This document shows, one piece after another, positions 8,296 through 18,500 of a stretch of 53,216 nucleotides of DNA (its first letter is position 1; each line of letters opens with the position of its first letter). The notes beneath the pieces were generated by a model. It did no database searches, was not told the DNA's origin, and was given only the letters and a program-made list of their open reading frames with translations. The stretch lies in contig NZ_LZRU01000032.1 in assembly GCF_002159085.1 (NCBI RefSeq), positions 1-53,216 of the forward strand, read 5' to 3'. The DNA comes from Thermobacillus sp. ZCTH02-B1. Lineage in GTDB: Bacteria; Bacillota; Bacilli; Paenibacillales; Paenibacillaceae. The position numbers and the translations under genes are program-made.

Positions 8296-9024
8296 TCAGT
8301 CCGGGCTGTCGCCCATGCCCGTGTAGTCCGTGTAGATGACCGGGTTCGTTCCGCCGTACAGCGCCTTGCCTTCCGCGGCCCACAGGAAGCCGCGCCGCAT
8401 CAGCTCCGTCACGACCGGCATGCGGAGAATCTCCGCCTTGTGGCCGAGCGAGCAGTAGTAGACGCGTCCGACACCCCAGCGCTTCGTCCAGATGACCGGC
8501 ATCTCCACCGGCCCGTTCAGCATGTGCGGACCGGGCACGGTCGGGAACCGGGTCACGGCCAGCACCTCGACCGCGGGGTCGACGTGCAGGTAGTACTGCT
8601 CGCTTCGCACCGTGAAATCCCCGATCCCCTCCGTCAGCGGGCTCGAAGACTGCTTGATGTGGACGAGGTATTCGACGCCGTCGTTGCCCGGGTGTGCGAC
8701 CCAGTTGCCCCCGGTCATGAACTGCCAGTCCACGTTCTCGCGGAACGCGTCGCACATGCCGCCGTGGCAGCCCGCGAGGCCGACGCCGGCCTGCACCGCC
8801 TCCGACACGTTGCGCACGTAGCGCTTTTTGATCTTGCCCATCGTCCAGATCGGGATGATGAGGTCGAGCGATTTGAGTTTCTCGGGGTCGGCAAAAGACT
8901 CCAGCGTATCCGACACCTCGACCTCGAAGCCTTCCTTCTCCAGAATTCCCCGGAAATGCTCCGCGGCCTGGTCGGGCTCGTGGCCGTCCCAGCCGCCCCA
9001 TACGATCAGCGCCTTCTTCTTCAT
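8296..9024 (-). CDS. ThuA-like domain protein
   Basis: A 242-residue protein of the ThuA family (trehalose-utilisation type, glutamine-amidotransferase-like fold). The N-terminus KKALIVWGGWDGHEP and LAGCHGGMCDAFRENVDWQFM are characteristic, as is the late EMPVIWTKRWGVGRVYYCSLGH. The enzyme activity of ThuA proteins is not settled; they recur beside Gfo/Idh/MocA dehydrogenases in sugar operons, as here. The start at 9024 is preceded by AAGGAGA. The spacing to neighbours is 83 and 95 nt, so co-transcription is likely. Confidence 0.92.
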   Translation of the reverse strand: MKKKALIVWGGWDGHEPDQAAEHFRGILEKEGFEVEVSDTLESFADPEKLKSLDLIIPIWTMGKIKKRYVRNVSEAVQAGVGLAGCHGGMCDAFRENVDWQFMTGGNWVAHPGNDGVEYLVHIKQSSSPLTEGIGDFTVRSEQYYLHVDPAVEVLAVTRFPTVPGPHMLNGPVEMPVIWTKRWGVGRVYYCSLGHKAEILRMPVVTELMRRGFLWAAEGKALYGGTNPVIYTDYTGMGDSPD

Positions 9025-9107
9025 GGGGGTCTCCTTTCCGTTCCTTCCGGCCGGGGAGCGGACGCGGACATGGGACGATCCGCCGCGTCCGCTCCGCCGG
9101 ACCCGTG

Positions 9108-10268
9108 TCACATTTCGCTGATGCGCACCCAGCGCCGCTCTTCGATCGATTTCTCGACCGCCTCGAGCACCGCCTGGCATTTCACGCCGTCATGGAAGTT
9201 CGGCACCGGCTGCCGGTTCTCCGCGATCGCATTCAGCAGCTCGACGATGACGTGCGTGAACGTCTGGCCGTAGCCGATCGAGTGTCCGGCCGGCCACCAG
9301 CCCTCCATATAGGCGTGCGCCGGGTCGGTCGCCATGACGCGGCGGAAGCCCTGCACGTCCTCCGCGTCGTCCGTAAAGTACACCTGCAGTTCGTTCATCC
9401 GCTCGAAATCGAACTTCACGCTGCCCTTCGAGCCGTTGATCTCGAAGGCGTTCGTGCACCGGTGGCCCGGCGCGAGGCGCGTCGCCTCGAAGCTGCCGAG
9501 CGCGCCATTGGCAAAGCGCGCAAGGAACAGCGTCGCGTCATCGACCGTCACCTGGCCCTTCGGCGCGGACGCATCGCCCTTCGCGCTGAGGCCGGTCATC
9601 GAGGACGGCAGCGGCCGCTCCCGGATGAACGTCTCGCTCACGCCGACGACCTCCTCGATGTCGCCGACGAGGAAATGCGCAAGATCGATCAGATGCGCGC
9701 CCAGATCGCCGTGCGCCCCGGATCCCGCGACCCGTTTGTCCAGCCGCCAGACGAGCGGGAAATCCGGATCGACGATCCAGTCCTGCAGGAAGACGGCGCG
9801 GAAGTGGTAGATCCGGCCGAGCCGCCCCTCCTCCACGAGCTTCTTCGCGAGCTGCACCGCGGGAGCGAACCGGTAGTTGAAGCAGATCATGTGCCGGACG
9901 CCGGCTTCCTCGGCGGCCTTCAGCATCTCGCGCGCGTCGGCGAGATTCAGCGCCAGCGGCTTCTCGCAGAACACGTGCTTGCCCGCCTTCGCGGCCGCGA
10001 TCGCGATGTCCTTGTGCACGTCCGACGGCGCGTTGATGTCGACGATGTCGATGTCATCGCGCCCCACCAGCTCGCGCCAGTCGGTGACCGCTTCTTCCCA
10101 GCCGAACTGGGCGGCCGCCCGCTCGACGCCGGCCTTGTCCCGGCCGCAAATCACCTTCATGACCGGCACCGGCGTGCCGGGAAACGCCATCGGCGCTTCC
10201 TTGTAGGCGTGGCTGTGCGCCTTGCCCATGAACTTGTACCCGACCATGCCGATGTTGTACCGCTTCAT
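9108..10268 (-). CDS. Gfo/Idh/MocA-family oxidoreductase
   Basis: A 386-residue NAD(P)-dependent sugar or polyol dehydrogenase. The Rossmann fold begins at NIGMVGYKFMGKAHSHAY; CEKPLALNLADAREML carries the EKP motif, and GAHGDLGAHLIDLAHFLVGDIEEV is the conserved substrate-domain helix. It is only distantly like the dehydrogenase at 7100. GHSIGYGQTFTHVIVELLNAI near the C-terminus is typical of the inositol and rhizopine group. The ribosome site GGAGGAGTGAT is very strong. It lies 53 nt downstream of the LacI-type regulator, so it is probably the first structural gene of the operon. Confidence 0.93.
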   Translation of the reverse strand: MKRYNIGMVGYKFMGKAHSHAYKEAPMAFPGTPVPVMKVICGRDKAGVERAAAQFGWEEAVTDWRELVGRDDIDIVDINAPSDVHKDIAIAAAKAGKHVFCEKPLALNLADAREMLKAAEEAGVRHMICFNYRFAPAVQLAKKLVEEGRLGRIYHFRAVFLQDWIVDPDFPLVWRLDKRVAGSGAHGDLGAHLIDLAHFLVGDIEEVVGVSETFIRERPLPSSMTGLSAKGDASAPKGQVTVDDATLFLARFANGALGSFEATRLAPGHRCTNAFEINGSKGSVKFDFERMNELQVYFTDDAEDVQGFRRVMATDPAHAYMEGWWPAGHSIGYGQTFTHVIVELLNAIAENRQPVPNFHDGVKCQAVLEAVEKSIEERRWVRISEM

Positions 10269-10321
10269 GCGGATCACTCCTCCCCGTACGGGATTGTGAA
10301 ATGGGGCCGGAACCGGCCCTT

Positions 10322-11350
10322 TCACGGACGCGGCGCGGACGACTCGCGCACGACGAGCTCCGTCGGCAGCGTCTCGTGGAACACGGATTCCGCTCCCCGC
10401 CATGCGGGCAGCCGGTCCAGCAGCCGCTCCGCGGCGGTCCTGCCCATCTCGACGAACGGCACGCGGACGGAGGTGAGCGGCGGGTCCACCATCGCGGCCA
10501 GGTCCGAATCGTCGCAGCCGACGATCGCAAGGTCGTCCGGCACGCGGACGCCGCGCTCGCGCAGCGCCTGCATGAGCCCGATCGCCATCCGGTCGTTCGC
10601 GACGAACACCGCGTCGAGATCGCGCAGCCGGGCGTACACCTCCTCCGCCGCGCGGCGGCCGCTCGTGCGGCTGTAATTGCCGGCGAACATCCGCTTCGGG
10701 TCCGGCGCAAGGCCCGCCTCCCGCAGCGCGCGCAGATAGCCGGCTTCCCGCTCGCGGCTGGGCGAATACCAGGGGGAACCGTTGAGAAAACCGATCTTCC
10801 GGTAACCGTTCTCAATCAAATGCCTGACCGCGCGCACGCTGCCTTCCTCGTGCGCCGCGCAGACGGCGCTCGCCCGGCCGTCCCCGCTCACATGGTCGAT
10901 CAGGCAGAACGGCAGCCCCTCGTCTGCCATCGCCCGGATGCCCGCTTCCTCCTCCGGCAGGCTGCTCGCGCCGAGCACGATGCAGGCGTCGATCCGCACC
11001 GAGCGGAACAGCGGCACGTAATCGTACGCCTCCCCCGGCGTGCGGTACAGAAGGAGCAGCCCCATGCCGCGCTCGCGCGCGACTTCCCCGATGCCGCCCA
11101 GCATCTCGGAAAAATAGTACGTCGAGAACAGGCGCACCTTCGGCACATGCGGCAGCACGACGCCGAGGTTGCCGCTCCGCCCCCGCGCGAAGCTGGCCGC
11201 CAGGGCGTGGATCTCGTAATGGAGCTTCCGCGCCGCCTCCAGCACCCGCCGCCGCGTCTCCTCCCGCACCGGACCGACGCCGTTCAGCACGCGCGAGACC
11301 GTCGCTTCCGAGACGCCGGCCAGCTTCGCCACATCCTTGCGGGACGCCAC
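10322..11350 (-). CDS. LacI-family transcriptional regulator
   Basis: A 342-residue repressor of the LacI/GalR family. Its N-terminal HTH is SRKDVAKLAGVSEATVSRVLNG, and its periplasmic-binding-protein-like effector domain runs from GNLGVVLPHVPKV onwards. The end of this domain has AVFVANDRMAIGLMQAL and VPDDLAIVGCDDSDLAAMVDPPLTSV. I chose GTG at 11350 because GGAGG lies 6 nt upstream; in-frame codons further up lack a site. It heads the dehydrogenase/ThuA operon and probably senses its substrate. A CG-centred palindrome at 11400-11417, 50 nt upstream of the start, is a likely operator for autoregulation. Confidence 0.93.
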   Translation of the reverse strand: MASRKDVAKLAGVSEATVSRVLNGVGPVREETRRRVLEAARKLHYEIHALAASFARGRSGNLGVVLPHVPKVRLFSTYYFSEMLGGIGEVARERGMGLLLLYRTPGEAYDYVPLFRSVRIDACIVLGASSLPEEEAGIRAMADEGLPFCLIDHVSGDGRASAVCAAHEEGSVRAVRHLIENGYRKIGFLNGSPWYSPSREREAGYLRALREAGLAPDPKRMFAGNYSRTSGRRAAEEVYARLRDLDAVFVANDRMAIGLMQALRERGVRVPDDLAIVGCDDSDLAAMVDPPLTSVRVPFVEMGRTAAERLLDRLPAWRGAESVFHETLPTELVVRESSAPRP

Positions 11351-11399
11351 ATCGTTCCTCCTTCCGGCCGCCAACGGCGAATGACGGTTGAACAGCCTG

Positions 11400-11417
11400 A
11401 ATGTACGCGTGTACATT
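11400..11417. promoter_or_regulatory. CG-centred palindrome, candidate LacI-family operator
   Basis: AATGTACGCGTGTACATT has exact 7-bp arms around a GCGT centre, the form of LacI-family operators. It also fits a catabolite-responsive element at about 12 of 14 positions. It lies 50 nt upstream of the regulator's GTG start and is the only such site seen near this operon. Confidence 0.55.
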
Positions 11418-11506
11418 TTCGCACGAAAAGCGGCGGGAAGTCAATGCGGCTTCGGACCGATCCCGCATCGCCCTCCGCTTCCCACGGTTCGCCGCGATCC
11501 GACGGA

Positions 11507-12067
11507 TCACGTCATCCAGATCGTCTTCCCGGACACCGGCCTGCGCCTGCCTTCGGGCGGAGGTCCTTCCGGCTTGCCCAGATAGACGAGGGCGACGAGC
11601 TCCTCGTTCTCCGCAAGGCCCAGCGCCTGCTTCATGAGCGGATGGTACATCGGCCCGCCGGTCCGCCAGATCGCGGCCAGCCCGAGCGCGTGCGCCGCGA
11701 GCAGCAGATTCTGCACGGCCGCGTGGGTCGCCGCGAGCTCCTCGGCGCGCACGACCTTCGGCGCGTCGGACGGCAGCGCCGACACGGCGATGACGACCGG
11801 CGCGCGGTACGCCTTCGCCTCCGCCTTCGCGCGCGCCTCTTCACGCTTCTCCTCCGGCGCTTCAAGCGCCGCGATGTCGCCGTAGGCCTTCGCGAGTACG
11901 CCGCGTCCGTCCCCGGTCATGACGCGGAACCGCCACGGCTCCGTGCCGTAGTGGCTCGGCGCCCAGTTGGCCGCCTCGAGGATCGCCTCGATCGTCTCGC
12001 GCGGCACCGGCTCCCGGCTCACCCTTCCGATCGACCGCCGCGTGCGGATCGCTTCCAGAACGTCCAT
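11507..12067 (-). CDS. Nitroreductase-family FMN protein
   Basis: A 186-residue nitroreductase. The family uses FMN and NAD(P)H to reduce nitro groups, quinones or related compounds in the cytoplasm. The FMN-contacting motifs are RTRRSIGRVS at the N-terminus, AANWAPSHYGTEPWRF, and the GLAAIWRTG region; VYLGKPEG near the C-terminus is typical. I chose ATG at 12067 (MDVLEAI), with GGGTGGG close upstream; an ATG 15 nt earlier has no ribosome site. It lies 43 nt after the ZIP transporter gene on the same strand, so the two may be co-transcribed. The natural substrate is unknown. Confidence 0.9.
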   Translation of the reverse strand: MDVLEAIRTRRSIGRVSREPVPRETIEAILEAANWAPSHYGTEPWRFRVMTGDGRGVLAKAYGDIAALEAPEEKREEARAKAEAKAYRAPVVIAVSALPSDAPKVVRAEELAATHAAVQNLLLAAHALGLAAIWRTGGPMYHPLMKQALGLAENEELVALVYLGKPEGPPPEGRRRPVSGKTIWMT

Positions 12068-12110
12068 GTGCCCACCCCGCATGCAAGGTTGTCATCCGAA
12101 CGCGAAGTTG

Positions 12111-12842
12111 TCATCCGAACAGTTCCGCGATATAGATCATCACGATCAGGCCGGCGATGAAGCTGAACGTCGAGGGACGTTCGAACCCGTGCCCGTGGCT
12201 CTCCGGGATAAGCTCCTTGTACGAGATGAACAGCATGGCTCCGGCCGCAAACGCCAGTCCCGGACCGATCAGCCCGTCGATCGTGCTGGCCGCCGCGTAG
12301 CCGATCACCGCCGACAACATTTCCGTGAGGCCGGTCGCCGTCACGATGAGCAACGATTGGAGCCTCGGCGTCCTCGCGTTCAGGAGGAAAACGGCCAGAA
12401 TCAGCCCTTCCGGCATGTTCTGCGCCCCGATCGCGAACGCGACCATCGGGCCGAGTCCGGCGTTCCCGCTCGCGTAGCTGAACCCCGTGCTGAGGCCTTC
12501 GGGAATATTGTGGATGAAGAGTGCGATCATGACGAGCAGCGCCTTGTTGTCGAGCGAGCGGAGGCCGTTCTTGTTCTCGACGTCGATGTGGGGGATGTTG
12601 CGTTCGATCGCATCCAGCACCGCCACGCCGAGCACAAGTCCGACGGTCATGGTCCAGAAGCCGGCTTCGGCGATCGCCTGCGGCAGCAGGCCGAACGTCG
12701 ACGCGGACACCATAACCCCCGCGGTGAACGCAACGAGGATGTCTTTCCATCGCTCGGACATTTCCCGGATCAGGAGCACCGGGAGGCCGCCCAGAAGCGT
12801 CGCCATGGCCGATACGAAGCTGCCGAGCAGAGCATCATGCAA
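12111..12842 (-). CDS. ZIP-family divalent metal transporter
   Basis: An integral membrane protein of about 243 residues and some eight transmembrane segments, of the ZIP (ZupT-like) family for zinc and related metals. The metal-site helices are FIHNIPEGLSTG and, in the next helix, IGAQNMPEGLI, where the usual HNxPEG has N in the first place. A His-containing loop (SHGHGFER) lies late in the protein. The start is uncertain. A GTG at 12854 overlaps the ribosome site itself, so TTG at 12842, with GGAGGT 10 nt upstream, is preferred. Upstream lies the palindrome array at 12943-13190. Confidence 0.88.
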   Translation of the reverse strand: MHDALLGSFVSAMATLLGGLPVLLIREMSERWKDILVAFTAGVMVSASTFGLLPQAIAEAGFWTMTVGLVLGVAVLDAIERNIPHIDVENKNGLRSLDNKALLVMIALFIHNIPEGLSTGFSYASGNAGLGPMVAFAIGAQNMPEGLILAVFLLNARTPRLQSLLIVTATGLTEMLSAVIGYAAASTIDGLIGPGLAFAAGAMLFISYKELIPESHGHGFERPSTFSFIAGLIVMIYIAELFG

Positions 12843-12942
12843 GACCGTCAGCACCTCCCGCCATCGTGTGCGCCAATTCCGAGTATATCACGAGCGCCTG
12901 ATCGGGCAAGCGCCTGTCCGGCCTGAAGCACTACCCCTTCAC

Positions 12943-13190
12943 GCGGTAATAACGGTCCCGCAGACCGTTAACGCGGCTCCGCCCCCCGCGCGAACGGCCA
13001 TTAGCGGTCCCACGGACCGTTATTCACCCGCACCGGCCGGGGCGACCAACCCTTTGCGCGGCAATAACGGTCCCGCAGACCGTTAACGCGACTCCGCGCC
13101 CCGCGCGAACGGCCATTAGCGGTCCCACGGACCGTTAACGGCACGTCGCCCCAACGGTCATGAACGGCCCGCGGACCGTTGTTCACTTCA
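12943..13190. repeat. Palindrome array, copy 1 (115-nt period, five hairpins)
   Basis: Five palindromes of the type TAACGGTC-loop-GACCGTTA occur with arms at 12950-12957/12963-12970, 13002-13010/13014-13022, 13065-13072/13078-13085, 13117-13125/13129-13137 and 13163-13170/13173-13180. The first two recur as the third and fourth at a shift of exactly 115 nt, with nearly identical sequence between them. The spacing alternates 52 and 63 nt. The same architecture is found at 52337-52575. The array fills the whole gap between the ZIP and CNNM genes (both minus strand). No protein or promoter is evident in it. Confidence 0.9.
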
Positions 13191-14540
13191 ACCGGGATGA
13201 TCACCCCCCTCTTCACGCGGCACCGCAAGGTCCGCCTCCGCCTGGCGGCATCCCGGCGGCAGGATCCGCACCTTCGCGATGCGCTTGTCGACCGGGCCTT
13301 CCGCGCGGAACAGATATCCCTCCCAGACGATCTCCGCCTCGTCCTCCGCCTCGGGGAACCGGCCGAGCTCGCCGATCACGAAGCCGCTCACCGTATCGTA
13401 CCGGTCCGTCGGCAGCCCGATATCGAGCATCCGCTCGATCTCGTCGAGGTCGACAGTGCCGCTCACGAGCAGCGACTGATCGTCCATTCTCACAATATCG
13501 CGGACATCCTCGTCATATTCGTCAAAAATGTTGCCCACGATCTCCTCCAGCAGGTCCTCGATCGTGACGATGCCCGCGGTGCCGCCGTATTCGTCGATGA
13601 CGATCGCCATGTGGACCTTGTTTTTCTGGAAGTCGCGGAACACCTTGTCGATCGGCCGATGCATCGGCACATGGAATGGCTTGCGCAGCAGCTTCTTCAG
13701 ATCGAACGCCTCTTCGTCGCATTCCGTCAGGTACATCGTCAGGTCCTTCACGTGCAGGATGCCGACGATGTCGTCCATGTGCTCGCGGTAGACGGGGTAA
13801 CGCGTATATTTCTCGCTGTCGATCGTCTCGACGATCTCCTTCAGCGTCGCGCCGAGCGGAATGCCGACGACGTCGATGCGGTGGGTCATGATCTCCGAGA
13901 CGGTCTTGTTGTCGAAGTCGAAAATATTGTTGATCATCATTTTCTCCGTCTCGTCGATCGCCCCCCGCTCCTCGCCGACATCGACCATCATCCGGATCTC
14001 TTCCTCCGTCACCTCCTCGTCGTCCGCGTTCGGATCGACGCCGAACAGACGCACGACCAGATTCGTCGACCACGTGAGCAGCCGCACGACCGGAAGGGTG
14101 ATCGCCGAGAGGACGACGAGCGGCCGGACGGCGAGCATCGCGATCGGCTCCGCCTTCTTCATCGCCAGCCGCTTCGGCACCAGCTCCCCGAACACGAGCG
14201 TGAAATAGGACAGCACGAGCGTAATGGCGACCAGCGCGATCGTGTGCAGCACTTCAAGCGGCAACGGCACTCCCCGGTCCGCGGCGAACGCCGCCAGATC
14301 GCCTGCGAAGCTCTCGGCCGCAAACGCGCTCGCGAGAAAACCGGCCAGCGTGATCCCGATCTGGATCGTCGCGAGGAACCGGCTCGGCTCGCGCAGGAGT
14401 CCGGCGAGAAGCTTCGCCTTCCTGTGGCCGTCCTCCGCCATCGCGCGGATCCGGTTGTCGTTCAGCGAGATGAGCGCGATCTCCGATGCGGCGAAAAATG
14501 CGTTCACCAAAATCAACACGACGAGTACGACAAAGGCCAT
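13188..14540 (-). CDS. CNNM/HlyC-CorC-family membrane protein with CBS domains
   Basis: A 450-residue protein of the hemolysin C/CorC (CNNM) family, now mostly linked with magnesium or other cation export. The N-terminal DUF21 membrane domain (about 1-190) starts [20 protein letters not shown]. Two CBS domains follow (about 205-325), with [36 protein letters not shown] and [24 protein letters not shown]. The C-terminal CorC/HlyC domain (about 345-430) includes [19 protein letters not shown]. The start at 14540 follows GGGAAGTGA. It is probably monocistronic. Confidence 0.94.
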   Translation of the reverse strand: MAFVVLVVLILVNAFFAASEIALISLNDNRIRAMAEDGHRKAKLLAGLLREPSRFLATIQIGITLAGFLASAFAAESFAGDLAAFAADRGVPLPLEVLHTIALVAITLVLSYFTLVFGELVPKRLAMKKAEPIAMLAVRPLVVLSAITLPVVRLLTWSTNLVVRLFGVDPNADDEEVTEEEIRMMVDVGEERGAIDETEKMMINNIFDFDNKTVSEIMTHRIDVVGIPLGATLKEIVETIDSEKYTRYPVYREHMDDIVGILHVKDLTMYLTECDEEAFDLKKLLRKPFHVPMHRPIDKVFRDFQKNKVHMAIVIDEYGGTAGIVTIEDLLEEIVGNIFDEYDEDVRDIVRMDDQSLLVSGTVDLDEIERMLDIGLPTDRYDTVSGFVIGELGRFPEAEDEAEIVWEGYLFRAEGPVDKRIAKVRILPPGCRQAEADLAVPREEGGDHPG

Positions 14541-14642
14541 GCGTTCACTTCCCCGCCGTTCCGGCACAGATTCCATGCGTAGTATAAAGCCGGCGGCGGC
14601 GAAATATGTCCGCACGGCCGCAGTGGCCCGCCGCTCCGGAAA

Positions 14643-14686
14643 ATGCGAAAGCCGCCGTCGGCGAGGATAACGCCGCGGCGGCGCAT
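14643..14686 (-). terminator. Possible terminator after the tetR gene
   Basis: A nested inverted repeat (ATGC, GCCGCC, CGGCG paired with CGCCG, GGCGGC, GCAT) begins 5 nt after the tetR stop. On the minus strand it is followed by ATTTTCC, a short U-run. Confidence 0.4.
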
Positions 14687-14690
14687 GATT

Positions 14691-15575
14691 TCAACCGTCG
14701 AACATGTCCCGCTCCAGCCGGTCAACGTCCGGCCGAAGCGGCTCGGGCGCGAGGGCGCGCACGTGGCCCAGCAGGGCGCGCAGCGCGACGCGGTTCGGCA
14801 GCAGCTTCGTCGCCTCGGCCGCCAGCAGGTCGAGCGCTTCCTCCAGCTCGCCGGCATCCGCGCCGGCCCGCACGACCCCCAGCCTGCCGCGCAGCTCCCG
14901 GATGGACGCCTGCCAAGCCGCCGGTCCGCAGCCGCCGCCGGCAAGGCGCCGCATCAGCGCGTCGAGCTCTTCGCCTTCCACCAGCGGCCGCTCGCCGCTC
15001 CCGATGAGCCCGGCGGCGATGTCGTCCATCCGCCGGACGAGGTAACGGGCCAGACGCTGCGGTTCGATCGGCTTGCCGCCGAGCAGATGGCAGCCGACGA
15101 CTTCCCCGAGCGCGCCCTGCATCATCAGCGCGATGTCGCCGGCGTAAGGCGCGCAGGGCTCGCCGTACATGTCCCGGATCGACCGCAGCAGCCATTCCGT
15201 CGTCTCCGCCCGGATCCGCAGGACGAACCCGGGCAGCGCCTCGTGGATGCCGTCCGCATGCTCGCGCCAGAGCCGCCGGATCCACTCGGCGTTGTCCGAA
15301 CCCGTGGCAAGCTGCTCCTCGAGCTGGCGGATGAACCGCTCGCGCGGCGTGAGATCCTCATCCGCCTCGAGCTCGGCCATCCGCCGCCGGATCCGGTCGT
15401 AGACGTCGGCGACGGCGGCCAGCGCAAGCTCGTCCTTCGATTTGAAGTGGAGGTATATGGACCCCTTGGCGACGCCGGCCTCCTCGGCGATCTCCCGCAT
15501 CGACGCCGAACGGTAGCCCTTGCGCGCGAACACGCGCTGGGCGGCGGCCACGATCAGCCGTTTGCGGTCCGGCAA
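14691..15575 (-). CDS. TetR-family transcriptional regulator
   Basis: A 294-residue protein with a TetR N-terminal HTH: RLIVAAAQRVFARKGYRSAS, then MREIAEEAGVAKGSIYLHFKSKDELA. TetR proteins are usually 190-220 residues; the extra C-terminal part (from about 200) is rich in Leu, Glu and Arg and looks helical. The start is TTG at 15575, placed directly after the TGA stop of the RND gene, with GAGGAG 9 nt upstream, so translation is probably coupled. It most likely represses the RND efflux gene and itself through the paired sites at 18971-18986 and 19040-19053. Confidence 0.9.
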   Translation of the reverse strand: MPDRKRLIVAAAQRVFARKGYRSASMREIAEEAGVAKGSIYLHFKSKDELALAAVADVYDRIRRRMAELEADEDLTPRERFIRQLEEQLATGSDNAEWIRRLWREHADGIHEALPGFVLRIRAETTEWLLRSIRDMYGEPCAPYAGDIALMMQGALGEVVGCHLLGGKPIEPQRLARYLVRRMDDIAAGLIGSGERPLVEGEELDALMRRLAGGGCGPAAWQASIRELRGRLGVVRAGADAGELEEALDLLAAEATKLLPNRVALRALLGHVRALAPEPLRPDVDRLERDMFDG

Positions 15576-18500
15576 TCAGATCCGCTCCTCGCTGCTTCTG
15601 CGGCGCAGGCGCATCAGCACTTCGTAGACCGCGGGCACGATGAACAGCGTAAGCAGCGTCGAGCTGGTCAGGCCGCCGATGACCGTCACCGCCATCCCCC
15701 GCGAAATGATGCCCGCGCCTTTGATGCTGAACAGCATCGGCAGGAGGGCGCCGACCGTCGCGAAGGCGGTCATCAGGATCGGGCGCAGCCGGGTGCCGGC
15801 CGCCTCGATCAGCGCCTCCCGGGTCGGGAGACCGTCCCGCTCCTTGTGGATGACGCGGTCGATCAGCACGATCGCGTTCGTGACGACGATGCCGATCAGC
15901 ATGAGCAGCCCCATCATCGCCGAGACGTTCAGCGTCTCGCCCGTGAGCCACAGCGCGAGGAACGCGCCGATCGCCGTGAACGGCAGCGAGAACAGGATCG
16001 CGAACGGAGCGAGACCGCCTCCGAACGTGATGACGAGCACGAGGTAGACGATCGCGATCGCGGCGGCCATCGCCAGGCCGAGCTGATAGAACGTCTCGTT
16101 CATCTGTTCGACGACGCCGCCGAACTCGACGTCGACCGAACGCGGCAGTTCGAGTTCGTCCATTTTCTTCTTGAGATCGGCAGTCGCCCTGCCGACGTCC
16201 TTCACCGTCACTTCGGCCGTGATCTCCGTATAGATCCGGCCGTCCAGCAGTCGGATCGTGTTCGGCGATTCGCCGCTTTCGACCGTCACGACATCCCGGA
16301 TCGGCACTTCGAAGCCGAGCGGCGACGCGAGCGTCACGCCGGTCATGTCGTCAATCGTGCCGTAGCTTGCCGTCTCCGACTGCTCGTAGACGCTGTACAC
16401 CTCGCCGTCTGCCTCGATCGTCGTCAGGACGGTCCGCTCCCGCGCGGGCGCGAGCGCGAGCATGATGTTGGCGGTCGTCAACCCGTACCGGCCGAGCTTC
16501 GCCTGGTCCGCCCGCAGCGTGTACTGGTCGTAGGTCTCTTCGAGCCCCGTCTCGATGTCCTTGAAATTCGGATCCTCTTCCATGACCGCCTTGATTTTTT
16601 CGGCCGCTTCCCTGATTTCTTCATAGCTGTCGGCGAACACGTACATGCTGAAGCCGCCCGCGCCGAACATGGCGGACATGTCGAACAGTCCCCATTCGCC
16701 TTCGCCCGGGGCCGCCGCCTGGATGTCGGCGAGCACCTGCTCCTTGACTTCCGCGAAATTCTCGGTCTCATCGTCAAACATGACGTAGAAGAGCGCGTCG
16801 CGGTCCGAGCCGAAGCCCGCCATGCCGCCGACCCCCGCCCGGCTGCCGATCCCGAACGAGACATCCGTCACATCCGCGCGATTCATCAGGTAGCTTTCGG
16901 CCTTCAGCGCGAGATCGTACACTTCTTCCTGCAGCTCGCCCGGCGCCGCCGAATAGGAGAGGATCGCGTACTTCTGGTCTTCCTCCGGCAGGAAGCTCGT
17001 GCCGACGAACCGGAAGAGCCAGGCGCTGGCGATGAGCAGCAGCACCGCAACCGAGAACGTCACGGCCTTGCGGCTGAGCGCCCAGCGCAGGCCGCGCTGA
17101 TAGGCCTTCGCCAGCGCGCCGGGGCCTTCGGTTTGCCTGCTCTCGGGCAGACCTTTCCGGAACATCGTGTGCGCCAGCATCGGCACGATCGTGATCGCGA
17201 CGAGCAGCGACGCGAGAAGCGAGTACACCATCGTCAGCGCGAACGGCAGGAACAGTTCGCCCACGAAGCCGCTGACGAGCCCGAGCGGCAGGAAGACCGC
17301 GATCGTCACGATCGTCGACGACATGATCGGAATGAACATTTCCTTCGTCGCCGCAAGGATGAGCGCCTTGCCCTTGAGCTGCTCGCCCTTCAGCGACATG
17401 CGCCGGTAAATGTTCTCGATGACGACGATCGAGTCGTCCACGACCCGCCCGATCGCGACCGTCATCGCGCCCAGCGTCATCATGTTGAGCGTGATGTCGT
17501 TCAGCTTGAGCAGCAGGATGCCGATCAGGAGCGACATCGGGATCGAGATGACCGCGATCAGCGTCGAGCGGACGTTGCGCAGGAACATCAGGATGATGAT
17601 GACCGCGAAGATCGCGCCGAACAGCGCCTTGTCGAGCATCGTCGCGACCGATTGCTCGACCGGCTCGCCCATGTCCAGCATCGTGATGAAGTCAAGTCCT
17701 TCATGCCGCTCCTTGAAGGCGCTCAGTTCTGCCTTGACCTGATTCACGACTTCGACGGTGTTCGCATCGGGCGCCTTGACGATCTGCACGGCGATGGCTT
17801 CTTTGCCGTTCGTGCGCGAAATGGACTCCGCCCGGCCGACAAGCTCGATGTCCGCGATCTCCGAAAGCGGAACCGTCGGCAAACCGCCGTTCATCAGCGC
17901 GGCGAGCAAGCCGTCCCCGCCTGCGGCGTCCGGGATTCCGGCGCCTGCTCCCGCCGCGTCCGCGGCGGCGTCCGGACCGGCCGCCGGGTCCATGCCGAAT
18001 GCGGCGCCGTCCAGGTCCACGGCGTCCGGACCGGCGGATGCGCCCGGGCCGAACGCGCCGCCCATGCCGGCCGCATCGCCCGCTCCGCCTCCCATGCCGA
18101 ACGCGCCGTCCATGCCGTTCCCCATGCCGGCGGCTCCGCCCATCCCGGGACCGCCCATGCCGGCGCCGGCTCCTCCGCCGGACGGGATGACCGGAATCGC
18201 GAGATTGCGCAGTTCCTCAAGCGTGCGGACGCCGCCGTCCACGACGATATTTTTCTGCGTGCCTTCCATCTCGAACAGGCCGAGCGGCGCCTTCAGCACC
18301 GAACCCCGGATGATGCCCTGCACCGTCTCTTTCGAAAGTCCGAGCTCCGTCAGCTTGTCCTCTTTCCAGGTCAGGACGGCTTCCCTGACGTAATGCCCCG
18401 AGATGTGCACTTCCTGCACGCCGTCAAGTCCTTCGATGGACGGCCGCAGCTCTTCCTCGACGAGCGCGGTAAGCTGCTCGAGCGGCATCGCGTCGCTGCT

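Noticed and set aside
12943..13190. CRISPR array
   Set aside because: Palindromes are conserved together with the sequence between them; there are no unique spacers and no cas genes.
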